From Panulirus ornatus (taxonomy: Eukaryota > Arthropoda > Malacostraca > Decapoda > Palinuridae), in contig NC_092271.1 in NCBI RefSeq assembly GCF_036320965.1, positions 27,877,536 to 27,941,535 on the forward strand: 64,000 bases of DNA, read 5' to 3'. Made by a program: the position numbers and the translations under genes. The notes beneath the pieces are model-generated. The model was not told the DNA's origin, searched no databases, and saw only the letters and a program-made list of their open reading frames with translations. This document shows, in pieces, positions 11,758-38,300 of the stretch (position 1 is the first letter of the stretch; each line of letters begins with the position of its first letter).

Positions 11758-13740
11758 TCAATGAAATCATCACTCAAAAATAGTAACATTAATAATAAAG
11801 ATTGGCCAAGGTTGCTGGGTAGACATTTTATCAATTCATTTGTTCGCAGTTTTAAACTAGTTTGTGTCTCAATATACTAAATCTGAATAAATGAACTAAG
11901 CATCAGCATCCCAGCAATAACGAGATAAGTGATGATAAACTAACACAATTTGATTGTAAATTTAGAGGGTTATTGTCTACTGCTCACGAAACAACACCCG
12001 TATATATGTAAAAATGGTGTTATTCGAATATGGGTAGACAGGTAAACTTAACACTGCATAGTGCCATATGAAAATGCTTCCTAAAATTATGTTACTACGG
12101 CCATTATACTTCTGTTACATGTTTTTAATTCATTAGATATAACCTTTCACATGTCTAACATTTTAGTATTTCATCTACATTTCTAAGTTTATGTAGTCCA
12201 CTCTGATCACAGCACCAAGGGCAATAACAATTCCTTTCCTTTCCTACAAATCTCTTATTCAACAACCTTTATTCTACCAACTCATCTAAACAAAACTTTG
12301 GCAACTTAGACTGAGCAATTCTGCTCTATTTCAGCTTATTTAGGGTATATCGTCCAATTTTTTAGAAAGTCTGAACTGTTCACACTTCCAGATAAACCCT
12401 GCATTACCCAACATACTCTCAATTTATTCAAATAACTTCAAATGATGTTCACATTCCTGATGCATTAGTTACTGTATTCTCTGAACACTTTAAACAAAAA
12501 AAAATTTAATGAATATACAAAACACCACAGCAGTAGCAACTTTTCCTGTAATAATGTTATGAAAAATACATTCCCCCATTCTATTTTCATTTCTTTAACC
12601 TATACCAATGCAAATCAAAATCAATATCCAAAGCAGCTAGAAATGCATGGTCAAGGTACGACAAAACAAAGTGTAACCCTATGTACTTCCTTGGGCACCA
12701 AAGCATCTTAAAACTTACCTTTAAACCATGCCTGCCACCCACTTCCACTTGAGCAATGTAAATGACAATTACCGAGTTTTATGGTATCTCAATCAAACAT
12801 AAGTAACAGTCTCAAACTGCTGACATACTCATTCCAAACTCTGATTTAACTGTGTTATTCTTTAACTGCACTTCCTGCCCATTTATCAACACATATATGA
12901 ACTATTAAAGTTAAAAACAAGCACTATACATGCTAAACCCACATCAAGATTTACTCTACCTCTAAGGCGTGTCCAGATCTTAAAAGCAAGATTTAACACC
13001 ACGAGTTTAAAGCACCACCTGACGCAAACACACACACATGCTCATGCACTGAATAATGCGCCTGGGGCGGTAGCTTTCCTGGGGTCATTGACCTACATGT
13101 GTGTCAGTCATTCACTCTGGAGAAGAGCAAGAGAACATGCTGATGCTTGCCTCGCCCCACACACAACCACCATCATGGAACTCGCAACAATGAAGGACTT
13201 ACACAAATAACGTATTAATCTCCACCTTGAAAACGGGGAAGTTCGTATGAAAGAGAGAAAGAGAGAGGGGAGAGCGGGTAAGCGGGGAGGGAAAGTGGGC
13301 CATGCGAGGAGCGGGAGCGGCGGCAGCAGCAGCAGGTAGTGGGCCAAGCTCCAGCCATTTCCGCGTACAGAAGCGGCCCTCAATAATAAGTAATATCGTG
13401 TTCCTTATTAAAGGTAAAGGGACGTAGCACTTTTAATATATCCTTTAAAACTAATCCAGACGCAGGCAAGCCTGGCATGAGTGAATGGCTCGCATCGACC
13501 GTCGAACAAGCCGGTCAAACACAAAAAAAATAATGACACTAACAAAGTTGGTCATCGAGACGGGGACGCCATGATGCAGGTCGCGGCCTGCTTCCACCTA
13601 GCGGCCATCATTACTCATTCTCTTCCTCTTAACTCTTGGTATAATTTAATCCAATTACAACCCTGGCACTCTACCCATACACCAAGCAACAAGAAACTAC
13701 GTAAATGACGTGCTAGATATACATGGGAAACAAACTTACT
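11758..13740. other. Intron of the BTB gene, no coding seen
   Basis: AT-rich, mostly unique sequence between the LINE block and the 5'UTR exon. A more GC-rich part (13108-13390) contains a minus-strand frame that ends in a GTAAGT-like donor near 13200. This could be an alternative non-coding first exon, but no decisive signal was found. Confidence 0.45.
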
Positions 13741-13835
13741 TGCGTTAGAACGCAGCCATCACAACGCCTCCCTGCACATCACTACGTAGTTTACTGACGC
13801 CGGGCGAGAGGGCGCACCGGTCGCGCAGGTGTGGG
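13741..13835 (-). other. Putative 5'UTR exon of the BTB gene
   Basis: Reading the minus strand leftward from the CpG-rich block, the sequence TCTAACGCAA is followed by GTAAGTTTG, a near-perfect donor (exon end at 13740). No ATG-initiated long frame is present, so the exon would be non-coding. It would join the acceptor at 7396 across an intron of about 6.3 kb filled with LINEs. The transcription start is not resolved; the right end given is approximate. Confidence 0.45.
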
Positions 13836-13870
13836 CGCATGACGTCACTAGCCGCCGGGTTTGAATTCAT
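13780..13870 (-). promoter_or_regulatory. CpG-rich promoter with a CRE
   Basis: A short GC- and CpG-rich island in AT-rich surroundings (GACGCCGGGCGAGAGGGCGC, CCGGTCGCGCAGG). It contains a perfect palindromic cAMP-response element TGACGTCA at 13840-13847 and AGCCGCCGGG beside it. It sits just upstream of the donor-bearing 5'UTR exon of the minus-strand BTB gene. The palindrome has no direction, so divergent transcription is possible, but no plus-strand exon was identified. Confidence 0.5.
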
Positions 13871-14371
13871 TTACAATAGAAAAGGACAGGATTAGTATTG
13901 TGATAATAAAAAAGAAAAAATCATAAAACGTAGCCAGACCTCTCTTTGATGCACTGTTCTCTGTGCGACCACCATGTTTTTTTCTGTAAGTGTGCTCGCT
14001 TGCTGTTTTATTGTAGTGTATGTAGTCAAACGTCTTTAATAACTAGGCAGTTTATTGATTTTTTTTAAATTACTATTGTCATTCCTATGTAGCCAAAGCA
14101 TATGTACATAACTCATTTGTGTTCAAAAGAATTACTTTTGGTTGACTATGGACCTTCAATTTTTTGTGTTGCTTTAAAGATAACCACAGTAATACTGTTC
14201 CAGATTTCCTCTCCTGGCTTTAGAACTCATGACATTCCATCTGCAAACTCGCACATCCCCTGCAGAGTAATAACGATCCATTAAACCGAAAATGTAAGTT
14301 CAAACGCACCGTCTTAGGGTAAAACTCAGTACTTGTACATCAAGAGTTTATCACTTCTTGGGATCCATGAC

Positions 14372-14446
<75 letters not shown>

Positions 14447-16327
14447 CAGTCACCCATTACTTATCTACCGAAAGAGGAATATGAACTATTGCACTGTACA
14501 ACACCCGAACACGGGCTTAGATGATTTGTGGACCACAGCTATAACCAACCACAAATGTTACGATGCAACGTTCCCACAGTCACAAGGATTTGAATCTGAA
14601 CCCTCCAGATGGAAAGTTAAGGCACAGTCGAGGATACGAGGATGGTGTGTGGGTACGTAATTACCTTCCTGTACTAGTAAGGGAGAAAGTTCTGAGCACA
14701 AGTTTGTTGGCAAGGGATGTATGTTTTTGTGTATGTGTTCATATTTATATATGTATGTGTGTGCATTTATATGTATATGTGTATACGTAACGATTTTTTA
14801 CCTAAAGCTTGTCTGTGAGCCTGTGTGTTGGCTGTGTGCGCATGTGCGTGGTGTGTGCGTGACCCTTGTGTTTGCGTGTCTACCTCCCTCATCATGAACA
14901 ACACCCTTGGCTTTCCGAATGGGTCACTCTAATGTACTGTCACGATTGGTGGAGTACAATTTCCATTTGCTGTTACACTGAATCAGGTCTAGTTTCTCAG
15001 AGTTACACCCGGAGCGTATCCACAACTGGGTTATCTCTGTTAGTTTGTCTTTTTTCTCTCTTTCTCTCTCTCTCACTGGCCCCTCTCCCTTCCTCTCCCC
15101 ACCAGCGTCGGGCCGCTGTCTGGCTGTCGCTTCCTCCGAAGCGGGTGAAATTGTTCGCGTATGTTCGCAATCGACTTTTCATTCTAGTCTAGTCTAGTAC
15201 GCGTGATAAGTACTTTTTTTTTCTTCTCTGCTGTTTGTATTGAGTGTTCTGCTTCCGCTTGCTTTCACTTCTTTTCGTTTTAGTAAGTAAAGTTGTTAAA
15301 TCTTTCCTTCTGCCTGATCGAGCGTCTTCACTGCATTCTCTGTTGTTGCTGCTAAGGCTATATTTCCATACTATTTTTGTTTGACTGGAACATTGTTACT
15401 GTGCCTCTCCGTTGCTTGACGGCAAAGCTGGTAAACCGTTGCTGCTTTCATGTGTCCTTAGAACGGACGCTTTCAACTTTCTCTTGGTTCGGGAAGAACT
15501 TTGTGACTACTTGTTCTGTGGTTCCTTTGAGAGACTGACTTTCTCTCGACGTTGGTGAGATCACCGTTATCAGTGAACGAAGTGACCTAAATGTCCAAGA
15601 CCTCATTACGCCAACAAACTAAACAGATTACCGTCACTATTCATTCTCTGTACTAGCTGTACTGTTTTTCTTGACTACGTTACTGGCCCTAACGTTACCA
15701 TTTGGTCCACTATCAAGCTGTTTCGTTACTGATAACCACCATTAAACAGACCATTCATATAATGTTCCATTGATAACCGTAGTTTTAACTGTACCATTTG
15801 TACCGTTATTACGTCAGTGATGTTCTACAACTGAACGTATTTACTGTCAATACTCAAACTAGCACCTACTAGCTGTTCCATTATTAAGTGTTGCGTTACT
15901 ACCTCTTCCGTCCTGGTGTATTATCAATAACGTTTTCTCAGCACTGTTGCCAGCTTTTCGTATGTTAACACTTCCGGTACTAAATAACCCTTCACTAGAT
16001 AGTCTGTGTTGCAGCTAAGGCCACAATTTGAGAAAATCTCTACTTTCCCTGCCTCAGAACGTCTCTGTTTACCATGGGGGGGGGGGGGGAAATGAGGGTG
16101 GCCGCCAAGGTTAGGTCAGACCGTGTGGCGTAGTGGGAGGTGGGGGACGCCGTATTGATTACCCCCACATGCAGGCTCACCACACTTATTAATATGCAGT
16201 TGTTATCTACTGGAAACTTTTAGTGACGTTTGTAAAACTTTACCTTATACTTTTATGAATAAATCGTATTAACTGGTTAATAAAGACTCATTTTCAAGTG
16301 GGCATTATCCTAAAACCAATGAAGTAC

Positions 16328-16329
<2 letters not shown>
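13871..16329. other. Intergenic, no gene recognised
   Basis: Contains a long (TA)n at 14374-14444 and CT-rich sequence near 15055-15100. A G13 run lies at about 16076-16089. Short plus-strand frames near 14560-15190 are low complexity or without recognisable domains. No RNA gene was seen. Confidence 0.5.
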
Positions 16330-16388
<59 letters not shown>

Positions 16389-17630
16389 CATCTATCATGC
16401 TTTGTCGCTGTCTCCCGCGTTAGCGAGGTAGCGCAAGGAAACAGACGAAAGAATGGCCCAACCCACCCACATACGCATGTATAAACATACACGTCCACAC
16501 ACGCACATATGCATACCTATACATCTCAACGTATACAAGTATATACACACACAGACATATACATATATACACATGTACATAATTCATACTGTCTGCCCTT
16601 ATTCATTCCCGTCGCCATCCCGCCACACAAGAAATGACAACCTCTCCTCCCGCATGGGCGCGAGGTAGTGCTAGGAAAAGACAACAAAGGCCACATTCGT
16701 TCACGCAGTCTCTAGCTGTCATATATAATGCACAGAAACCACTGCTCCCTTTCCACATCCAGGCCCCACAAAACTTTCCATGGTTTACCTCAGACACTTC
16801 ACATGCCCTGGTTCAATCCATTGACAGCACGTCCACCCAGGTATACCACATCTTTCCAATTCGCTCTATTCCTTGTACGCATTTCACCCTTCTGCATGTC
16901 CAGGCCCCGACCACTCAAAATCTTTTTCACTCCATCTTTCCGCCTCTAATTTGGTCTCCCACTTTTCGTTCCCTCCACTTCTGACACATATATCCTCTTT
17001 ATCAATCTTTCCTCACTGGTTCTCTCCATGTGACCAAACCATTTCAAAACACCCTCTTCTGCTCTCTCAACCACACTCTTTTTATTACCACACATCTCTC
17101 TTACCCTTTCATTACTTACTCGATCAAACCACCTCACACAACATATTGTCCTCAAACATCTCATTTCCAGCATATCCACCCTCCTCCGCACAACTATATC
17201 CATAGCCCACGCCTCGCAACCATATAACATTGTTAGAACCACTATTCCTTCAAACATACCCATTTTTGCTTTCAGAGATAACTTTCTCGCCTTCCACACA
17301 TATTTCAACGCTCCCAGAACTTTTGCCCCCTCCCCCATCCTTTGACTCACTTCCGCTTCCATGGTTCCATCCGCTGCCAAATCCACTCCCAGATATCTAA
17401 AACACTTCACTTCCTCCAGTTTTTCTCTATTCAAACTTACCTCCCAACTGACTTGTCCCTCAACCCTACTGTACCTAATAACCTTGCTCTTATTCACATT
17501 TACTCTCAGCTTTCCTCTTTCACACACTTTACCAAACTCAGTTACCAGCTTCTGCACTTTCTCACCCAAATCAGCCACCAGCGATGTATCATCAGCGAAC
17601 AACTGACTCACTTCCCAAGAAGTACAGAGT
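16330..17630 (-). mobile_element. LINE copy with tail and (TA)n
   Basis: Minus-strand copy. From its 3' end: (TA)n (16330-16386), tail motif GCGTTAGCGAGGTAGCGC (16418-16436), a second tail piece near 16660, then the coding part 16770-17625 with an open frame of about 250 codons (GRPN, MLYGCEAWAMDIVV, GEGAKVLGALKYVWKARKLS, FRYLGVDLAADGTMEAEVSQ and the box LFADDTSLVADLGEK). It is truncated at 17625 inside RT and joins unrelated sequence. Confidence 0.82.
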
Positions 17631-18855
17631 TGTTGCAGAATACTGCGACAAGGTCTTGTTTTACCACATAGGACTTTGGTTTCTAATCTGTATGATTGCT
17701 GCTGCAAGGTAGGTAGGTTTCTGGAGGAAGGCAGAGAGTTATTGGTAGGTTTCTAGGGTATATGACTGGTGCACAACACTCTAGATAGGCCTCTATTGTC
17801 TAGTATGATCATGCTGTTAGTCTTTCATGCCGTATCTATTTAGGTAACGCTGTCATGCATGAAACTAGAATCAGGTTCTTGAAGGGTATGACTTCATGGG
17901 GCGAAAATAAAGGCAGCTATCTGTGGAGTACTGGATACTGCAAGCAGGCCTCTAGACCAAGAGAGATAATTAAGATATTTTGGAGTGGTCTGCACTGTGC
18001 AGAGTCGTGTGAGGCTGCGGTTGCAAGTCGACGGTACTACCCTTCCTCAAGACGTTACTACCTGATCCTTAAAGGGCATTACAGTCGAGGGTAGTATGGT
18101 CGTACTCAAAGCGTTAAAAGATACAGGCAATGTTCAGACGAGTATCTAATATTAGTATCTTAAGGAAATACTGAAACGCCCTTGACCTTCATTTATGACT
18201 TGTATTTTTACATAATGCCACATATGAAAGTGCATATTTGTTGAAAGATACACACAACAGTGTAATTCAATAAAGTAGAATACGTGCTTCCTACCACTGC
18301 TCTAGTTCCAGTCTATGTACTTTTGTGACAACCTAACAACCGATCGAGGTTAGCAAATATTCCATCATGAATGAGCCAATTTCTTTGAATCGTTACCAAA
18401 CAGTTATACCTTGGAATTCTGTTCATGTATTTACCTATTACTAATTTCGTCCCTAAGTAGACAAGGTTGATCAAATACTTACAGTACACCAGGTCACCCA
18501 TACATCATCATAAGGGATCAATTTTCTGCTTTGCGAAGCTGACGTTCTTAGCCACACCTCTAACCTTGAATACTGCTCTTCTCGAATTTTTACTTGTAAG
18601 AAAAGGAGTCATTATCCTTATACTTTCTTTGTAGTGAGGATGTAGGGGTTATATCGAGAAGCGGGGATAGCTCGAGCTATGAGTGATATACGGGCGAGAC
18701 CCCAGCTCCCTTGTTAATTTCCTCACGACTACGTTCTTTACACAAGTTGTTCAAATATGTTCAGAAGTGGATCACTTACATTATTTACACGTGGAGTGAG
18801 ATGTTTAATGATGTAACCATCAATGCGTTGTTTACAACTGTTTTCAAACTTGGCC
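17631..18855. other. Intergenic, no gene recognised
   Basis: Unique sequence without long frames, RNA genes or known repeats that could be recognised by eye. Confidence 0.5.
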
Positions 18856-19083
18856 CCCTTCTTTTGGAAAAGTAAAAACTGGAGGGGAGAATTTCCAGCA
18901 CCCCCCCACCCTTTAGTCTTCTACGACACGCAGGGAATACGTGGAAAGTATTCTTCCTCCCCTATCCCCTCTCGTTTTTAGTTTTCCAAAAGAAGAAACA
19001 GAGGGGGCCAAGTGAGGATATTCCCTCAAAGGCTCAGTCCTCTGTTCTTAACGCTACCTCACTAAAGCGGGAAATGGCGAGTA

Positions 19084-19086
<3 letters not shown>
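18856..19086 (+). mobile_element. SINE copy with inverted 5' half
   Basis: 18856-18968 is in minus orientation (GGCCCCCTTCTTTTGG ... CTACGACACGCAGGGAATAC), matching the head and middle of the family as seen at 39858-40058. From 18975 the element runs in plus orientation (TTTTCCAAAAGAAGAAACAG ... AACGCTACCTCACTAAAGCG) and ends in GAGTATGAA and (TA)n. The 3' half is sense and the 5' half inverted, a shape known for target-primed retrotransposition with twin priming. Confidence 0.65.
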
Positions 19087-19159
<73 letters not shown>

Positions 19160-19160
19160 A
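19087..19160. repeat. (TA)n/(CA)n microsatellite after the SINE
   Basis: A TA run of about 58 bp followed by a short (AC)n. It is directly continuous with the 3' end of the SINE. Confidence 0.95.
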
Positions 19161-20691
19161 GCTGGAGTATATATAGATGATCGTTCATTGTAATATGTTT
19201 CTGGACTCTAACACAGGGAGCAGAGAAACTGATCCATTCGCTTGTAAACTAATGTACAAAATACAAGAATGTAATAATGAGTGAAAAGAAAGAGGAAGAT
19301 TGCGTATGGTAACCTGGTTACTTTTGTATGATCTGTTGTGGATACTGGGATGAAGCTCCATATATTTCACTAATACAGACAATGAACACCATGCTAATCC
19401 TCTTCATCAACGAAAAGGTACTAATATTACAACACATGAGCTGATCTTACGCTAAGAAAGGTACTGATTGTCAAACACTCACATCATTTGTACACTGTTG
19501 TTTTATGTGGTCACATTATCTACATAACTACACATTTGTCTACAATTACGAAATTTGACCCACAAGTCTTGTCAGAAGACAAATGCGCTTAATGTCCCCA
19601 AGTTACCAAGAACATGTTATTTGGAGACTGATATGACTAGTAAACTTGTGCGTAAATGGAAACATCAGGGAACTTGCATTTGTTTTTGTATAACAGACTA
19701 GGAAAATAAATATCAATTTTCTTTTGATAGTGCTACATAAACGATCATCCAAATGCTCTTGTGATTAAACCATGGGTTAACGAAAAAAAAAACATTCCTA
19801 CGTAGGACTAGTCTGCACGATTTCCACCAGGACCACAGCTATGAAGATGGTGGATGTTTTTTCTCCGTGCTACTAACACAAATTACAATAACGCGATTTC
19901 AGTTTTCGATACAAACTACAAACGGTTTCTTACGAAATAACACAATTAAAAAGTTGCTTGAAATTATTGTTTTTAACTATTTCACGCATGAAGCTTTCTT
20001 TAACAGCGTCAATCTCTGAAGTATTTTTAGAATAGAATGTGTTTCTCTCTAGAAAGCGATATGGAATCATGACAAGTTGTCACTAAAATGGCTCTTGATA
20101 TGCGTTGTCAATTCTAGGTCTAGGGTACTGTATAAATGTGAAGAGGAAGACAAAAATAAGTTTGCTATAGAGTCCGTAACAGTTCATGAGCAGCGAAACT
20201 ACATGTGCTGAGAAATTTGGTTGGCAAGCCTGTTACGCTGATAAACGATCTCGACCATGATAAAACGTTGATGTCTTATTAATTTCTTGACACTTTTTGT
20301 TTCAGTTTATAAGCGATCTAATCCACAATGATTTTTTTTTTCATGTTTGGATTCGATAATTCGCTCATCTTTCTTGGAAAAGGATTCCACCAGTTTTCCT
20401 GTGATGGAAAAGATATCGTTTGAAAAGTTTAATCCACCACATCGAATGACGTACAAACCATGAATTATCTCATAATACTTATCCTAAAGGCTGCCTTATC
20501 ATTTTATATAAATTTCTCTTTCGGGAGGCCTGCACATACACTAAACCAGACTACGGATCCATTACACTTTTACCAAGACATCTCGTTATCAATATCATAG
20601 ATTGATTCTAAATGTAATTCTTTCTTTTCATCAACTTTAAGAAAGTGTATGTATTGACGATGCATTAATCATAAATCTTATCTCCACTTAC
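19161..20691. other. Intergenic, no gene recognised
   Basis: AT-rich sequence, no frame with family resemblance on either strand. Confidence 0.5.
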
Positions 20692-20840
20692 TTGTACTTT
20701 TCACAAATTACCTTAACAGTGCCAGGCAATTTCATCCCTTGCTCTTCTGATAGTAAGACCACCGATTCTCGTTTTCTGTCGTCCTGATCTTTATTACTTT
20801 CTTCGTCCTGTTGGGTAAGGCTTCTCACTTCCGTGCTCAT
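20692..20840 (-). CDS. Putative first coding exon, hypothetical protein
   Basis: ATG at 20840 (minus) opens 49 codons starting MSTEVRSLTQQDEESNKDQD, rich in charged residues, ending at AAGTACAA|GTAAGTGG, a strong donor (phase 2). The last part, MKLPGTVKVICEKY, faintly recalls the first strand of a cold-shock domain (K-x-x-GTVK), but the usual W and N-x-x-x-G-Y-G-F are not seen and no following exon was found down to the LINE at 17.6 kb. Length, composition and donor argue for a real exon; the family is unknown. Confidence 0.3.
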
Positions 20841-20967
20841 GATCCCTCCTTTCTTACATGTATTCTTCATTTACTTTATTTCTCGATTTTTTTTAGGCGA
20901 CCTATTTCACATTTGGGCCTTCCTTGTCTATCAAATAATAGTTTCTTACTTTCGAGAATTTCCTCTT

Positions 20968-21178
20968 ACTTTTTAGCTGGAAAGTTTGCAAACGCAGGAG
21001 CTTTGTCCATTTCCTGATTAAACCTTTTCTCGCACATGTGTATGTTCTCTTCTTCCACAGTGTCATCTTCATACCAAGGTCTATTCATTCTTCCCCGGAA
21101 CTTTAGTTCTTTCTCATTGTCACATATTCCAGTTTCTATCATCTCTCTTGACAATGCTTCCTTCATAGTCCTGGATCC
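20968..21178 (-). CDS. Putative hypothetical exon beyond the opsin 3' end
   Basis: Minus-strand open stretch preceded by CATGCAG (possible acceptor) and ending with AAAAA|GTAAGAGG (possible donor). It reads MKEALSREMIETGICDNEKE and later NRPWYEDDTVEEENIHMCEK. It does not match a family I recognise. It lies between the opsin poly(A) signal and the putative exon at 20692-20840, so the two might belong to one gene, but a clean joint was not found. Confidence 0.2.
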
Positions 21179-21226
21179 TGCATGCATTGTTTACTAATGC
21201 TTTGTTCTCCTTTACTTATTCCTTCT

Positions 21227-21232
21227 TTTATT
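21227..21232 (-). promoter_or_regulatory. Polyadenylation signal of the opsin gene
   Basis: AATAAA on the minus strand, 66 bases after the opsin stop codon. Confidence 0.55.
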
Positions 21233-21297
21233 TCCCCTCACGAGCCGCGGCCTGGACATCTGACGGGTCTGGCTGGCTGGGCGGCCCTTGCCACACA

Positions 21298-35106
<13,809 letters not shown>

Positions 35107-35854
35107 CTGCCGGCACAGGTCAGTTAGGTGAGGTCATCGCCACCAGGAAAGTGATGGCACTAAAGCTATTGTTCATAAGGGAGATAAATAGTATCATAAA
35201 GGTCTAAATGTAAACGAGTGTAGGTGTCACTACGTGCCATATGTCATCCACACGATAGACAACAAACAGACCTATACTAAATTGATTAAGTTTTGACGGA
35301 AATAATTTTTTTTTTATCTAGTATACAATTTTCATTATTGTTCAATTCAGAGAAAGTTTTTGTTAATCAAACGCTAACAAAACCTTTTATTTCTACCAGT
35401 ATTAAACACTATGAAAAGAACGCCTCCCTACCAGCGAAACAGTGCCGTCCTAAACACTGTACGGTATTGTGTAACTTTTCGTACTGATAACACAAAAAGG
35501 GAATATTCCATTAACGTCATAAATCACTTTTATGTAATTATATAAAGCTTCTTGGACAAGAGTTCATTAATTTCCTGAGAATCTGGTTCTTTGAAATGAT
35601 CCATGATTAAGAAATTGATGGAAAACACAGAGTTTCTATAAATCATTCATTGCGACGGAGTAATACGAACTCAGGCGTACTTCCAACATGACTCTCTCCG
35701 CATGAATCAAGGACCACTTCCCTACGCTCCTGTGTGTAATCATCTACTGGTACGTCAGCACAGGGAGAGAGTGCTACACTCGTGGGTTATCATCTCTTGC
35801 ACGTTTACTGCCATCAATAACCGTATTACATCTGTGTACGCTGTCTCTGTGTGT

Positions 35855-35949
<95 letters not shown>

Positions 35950-37835
35950 ACTTAGACTTCTTATACCCTGCCAAAAAAAAAAAAAAAAAAAAAAAAGACA
36001 GGCTAAGAGACGGGGCCACACGAGTGTACGCCTCCTTCCCTGTAGCACATCAATAGCACACATGAGGAGGATCTGTCTTCACTAAAGTCTACTCAGCAGC
36101 TAAACGTTGGCAAGTGTCGCCAGACTACAGTCTTCCGTGGTCAGCTGAGTCTCTAGGAATCATCCTGTCCTAGACAAATCCTAAACTTTTCTGTAAGGAG
36201 GGACAATAGATATTCAGTCCCGTAAGTCGTCTCTGAATTTCTGAGAAATACTGAGACGACTTTCCAGACTAGTGTGGGAGCTACGTGGATCACTGAAACT
36301 TAAGAGAACCACAGGTCCTCGACGGAGGAGGAGCTGGGGATATGAAACAAGGAGCACTGGAGTTGAGGGGGAGAAGGTCTATGATGAGAGGAAGCCTCTC
36401 TCATAACGCTCGAGTCTCAACAGTTGGAGGTACTGGGGGCGACCTGCTCTCCTCCGGAAACCAAGACGGTTGGCAACACTGGTGTGTGAACAGTATGTGT
36501 GCAGGAAGGCCAGTCGTCGAGGGAGAACGACTGGCCACGACGGTTGCGACGACCTGCCTGCCTGTCCTGAAGGGAGGACTGCAGTGAAAGACTCGTCACA
36601 ATGGCCTTCATGAGTCGGCGAGGCTCCCCAGGTGACTATGAACGAATCATTTTACATAACTACTGCGACGCTCCCTCCAGCAGGAGAGTATCGATGCTCG
36701 TCAGGAGACGGAACCCCACTACGAGGCAGGTCAGTCCACGGTCTTACGTACGGCTTACGTTCCCTTCTAAAAATTCATCGAAGACTTACGTCCCACTTTG
36801 TGAGCCTGGGCGACCCAGCGCTACGCACAGGGACGAAAAATTTCAATTTCCTCGAATAAATCCCCCAGTAATGACCCCCGGCAACGTAACTTGAGAAAAG
36901 TACGTGAAACTTTCTCTCTAGGATTACGCAAGTTTCACGCTACCATAACGGTGTATTTAAAACACACACACGCTATTTTCAATTATTTTCGTCGAGCCCT
37001 TTGCCTTTTTTCCCCACGCGGTAAACCTGAACACAAAGACAATGCTTCACGGAATTTTCAAATGTTGAATCTGTATGTGATGCTCAGTGGCTTAGCCTTT
37101 CTCTTGTCCTGAATCCAGATTCACGTGTCTACATATTGTGGCTGCTCACTGCCCTTTCACACAACTGTAGCAGTGGCTGAAGATGAGACTCCCAGTTACT
37201 GGGAAAATAGCAACATAATGTTATTTCTTTCCAGTAAGATTTGATCGTCTATAAAACACTGAATCATGGATTTCGTCCACCACTGTCTGCTGCGTCTATT
37301 CATGACGGAGTTGCGACATCTCGATCATTCTCTGTGCAGCATCAGGCCGCCACACACCATACTCAGCAGTAACAGACAGAGACGTGGCCAGGCGCATGCT
37401 TCATGTTGTTAAGGAAGGAAATACCAAGCAGTAAGGCTACCACGTCATTACTTTCATGTAGTTTATTACCTAATCGTAGTACCACACATTTGCTGTATCA
37501 AGCGTCTTCATATATCGTCCCTCTTAACACCACTTACATCATACATTTCCTCTTATGATTACTCACGATTTTCAGAATTATGGAATTACTATAAATGGTT
37601 TTTTTTTTAGAAAATGAAATTTGATAAATTTCTTTGACAGTCATTTCTACAAGTTCATAATGGCAAGACGATTTGAAAAGTTCCCTTGAATCTCCCGTGC
37701 TCTGGCCCTCTGGTCTTTCTTAAGATGAGAGTTTCGTAAAAAAACGCATTCATCACTTTTAATAAATCCTAAAATCAATTTAAATCAATCGAAACAAATA
37801 AAACAAAATGAAGATTTCATTGCACTAAGGCTGGC
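35107..37835. other. Region upstream of the visible opsin exons
   Basis: The missing opsin start exon and promoter should lie here or further right, but no convincing minus-strand ATG exon with a matching donor was found. Holds a (GA)n (35859-35946) and an A-run of about 24 bp (35973-35996). Confidence 0.45.
35859..35946. repeat. (GA)n microsatellite
   Basis: About 88 bp of GA. Confidence 0.97.
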
Positions 37836-37837
37836 TA

Positions 37838-38092
37838 GGTAGGCAGGTGGGTAGGTGGGTGGGTAGGTGGGTAGGTAGGTAGGTAGGTAGGTAGGTAGGT
37901 AGGTATGTATGTATGTATGCATGTATGTATGTATGTAAGTAGGTAGGTAGGTGAGTAGGTAGGTAGGAAGGTTGGTAGGTAGGTAGGTGGGTAGGTAGGT
38001 AGGTAGGTGAGTAGGTAGGTAGGTAGGTAGGTGGGTAGGTAGGTAGGTAGGTGAGTAGGTAGGTAGGTAGGTAGGTAGGTGGGCAGGTAGAT
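37838..38092. repeat. (GGTA)n tetranucleotide array
   Basis: About 255 bp of GGTA units with GTAT, GGTG and GAGT variants; the GTAT variants cluster in the middle (37905-37938). Frames through it (PTYL repeats) are not genes. Confidence 0.95.
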
Positions 38093-38264
38093 AGGCCTAG
38101 TATAGTAACCACTCCAGCACTTCAGTATGACCCCTTGGGTGTGGTGGCCTGGTCCAAGCTTGACCTGACCCTGTGGAGTCAGATCAACGGTACAGGAGTT
38201 GACTCGTACTTCACACCATAAATCAAGATGATTTCTTATGCTACAGAAACTATGAGAGTTCTGA

Positions 38265-38300
<36 letters not shown>

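Noticed and set aside
20692..20840. Y-box/cold-shock protein start
   Set aside because: Only GTVK is shared; the RNA-binding W/Y/F residues are absent and no following exon was found, so the family name was not used.
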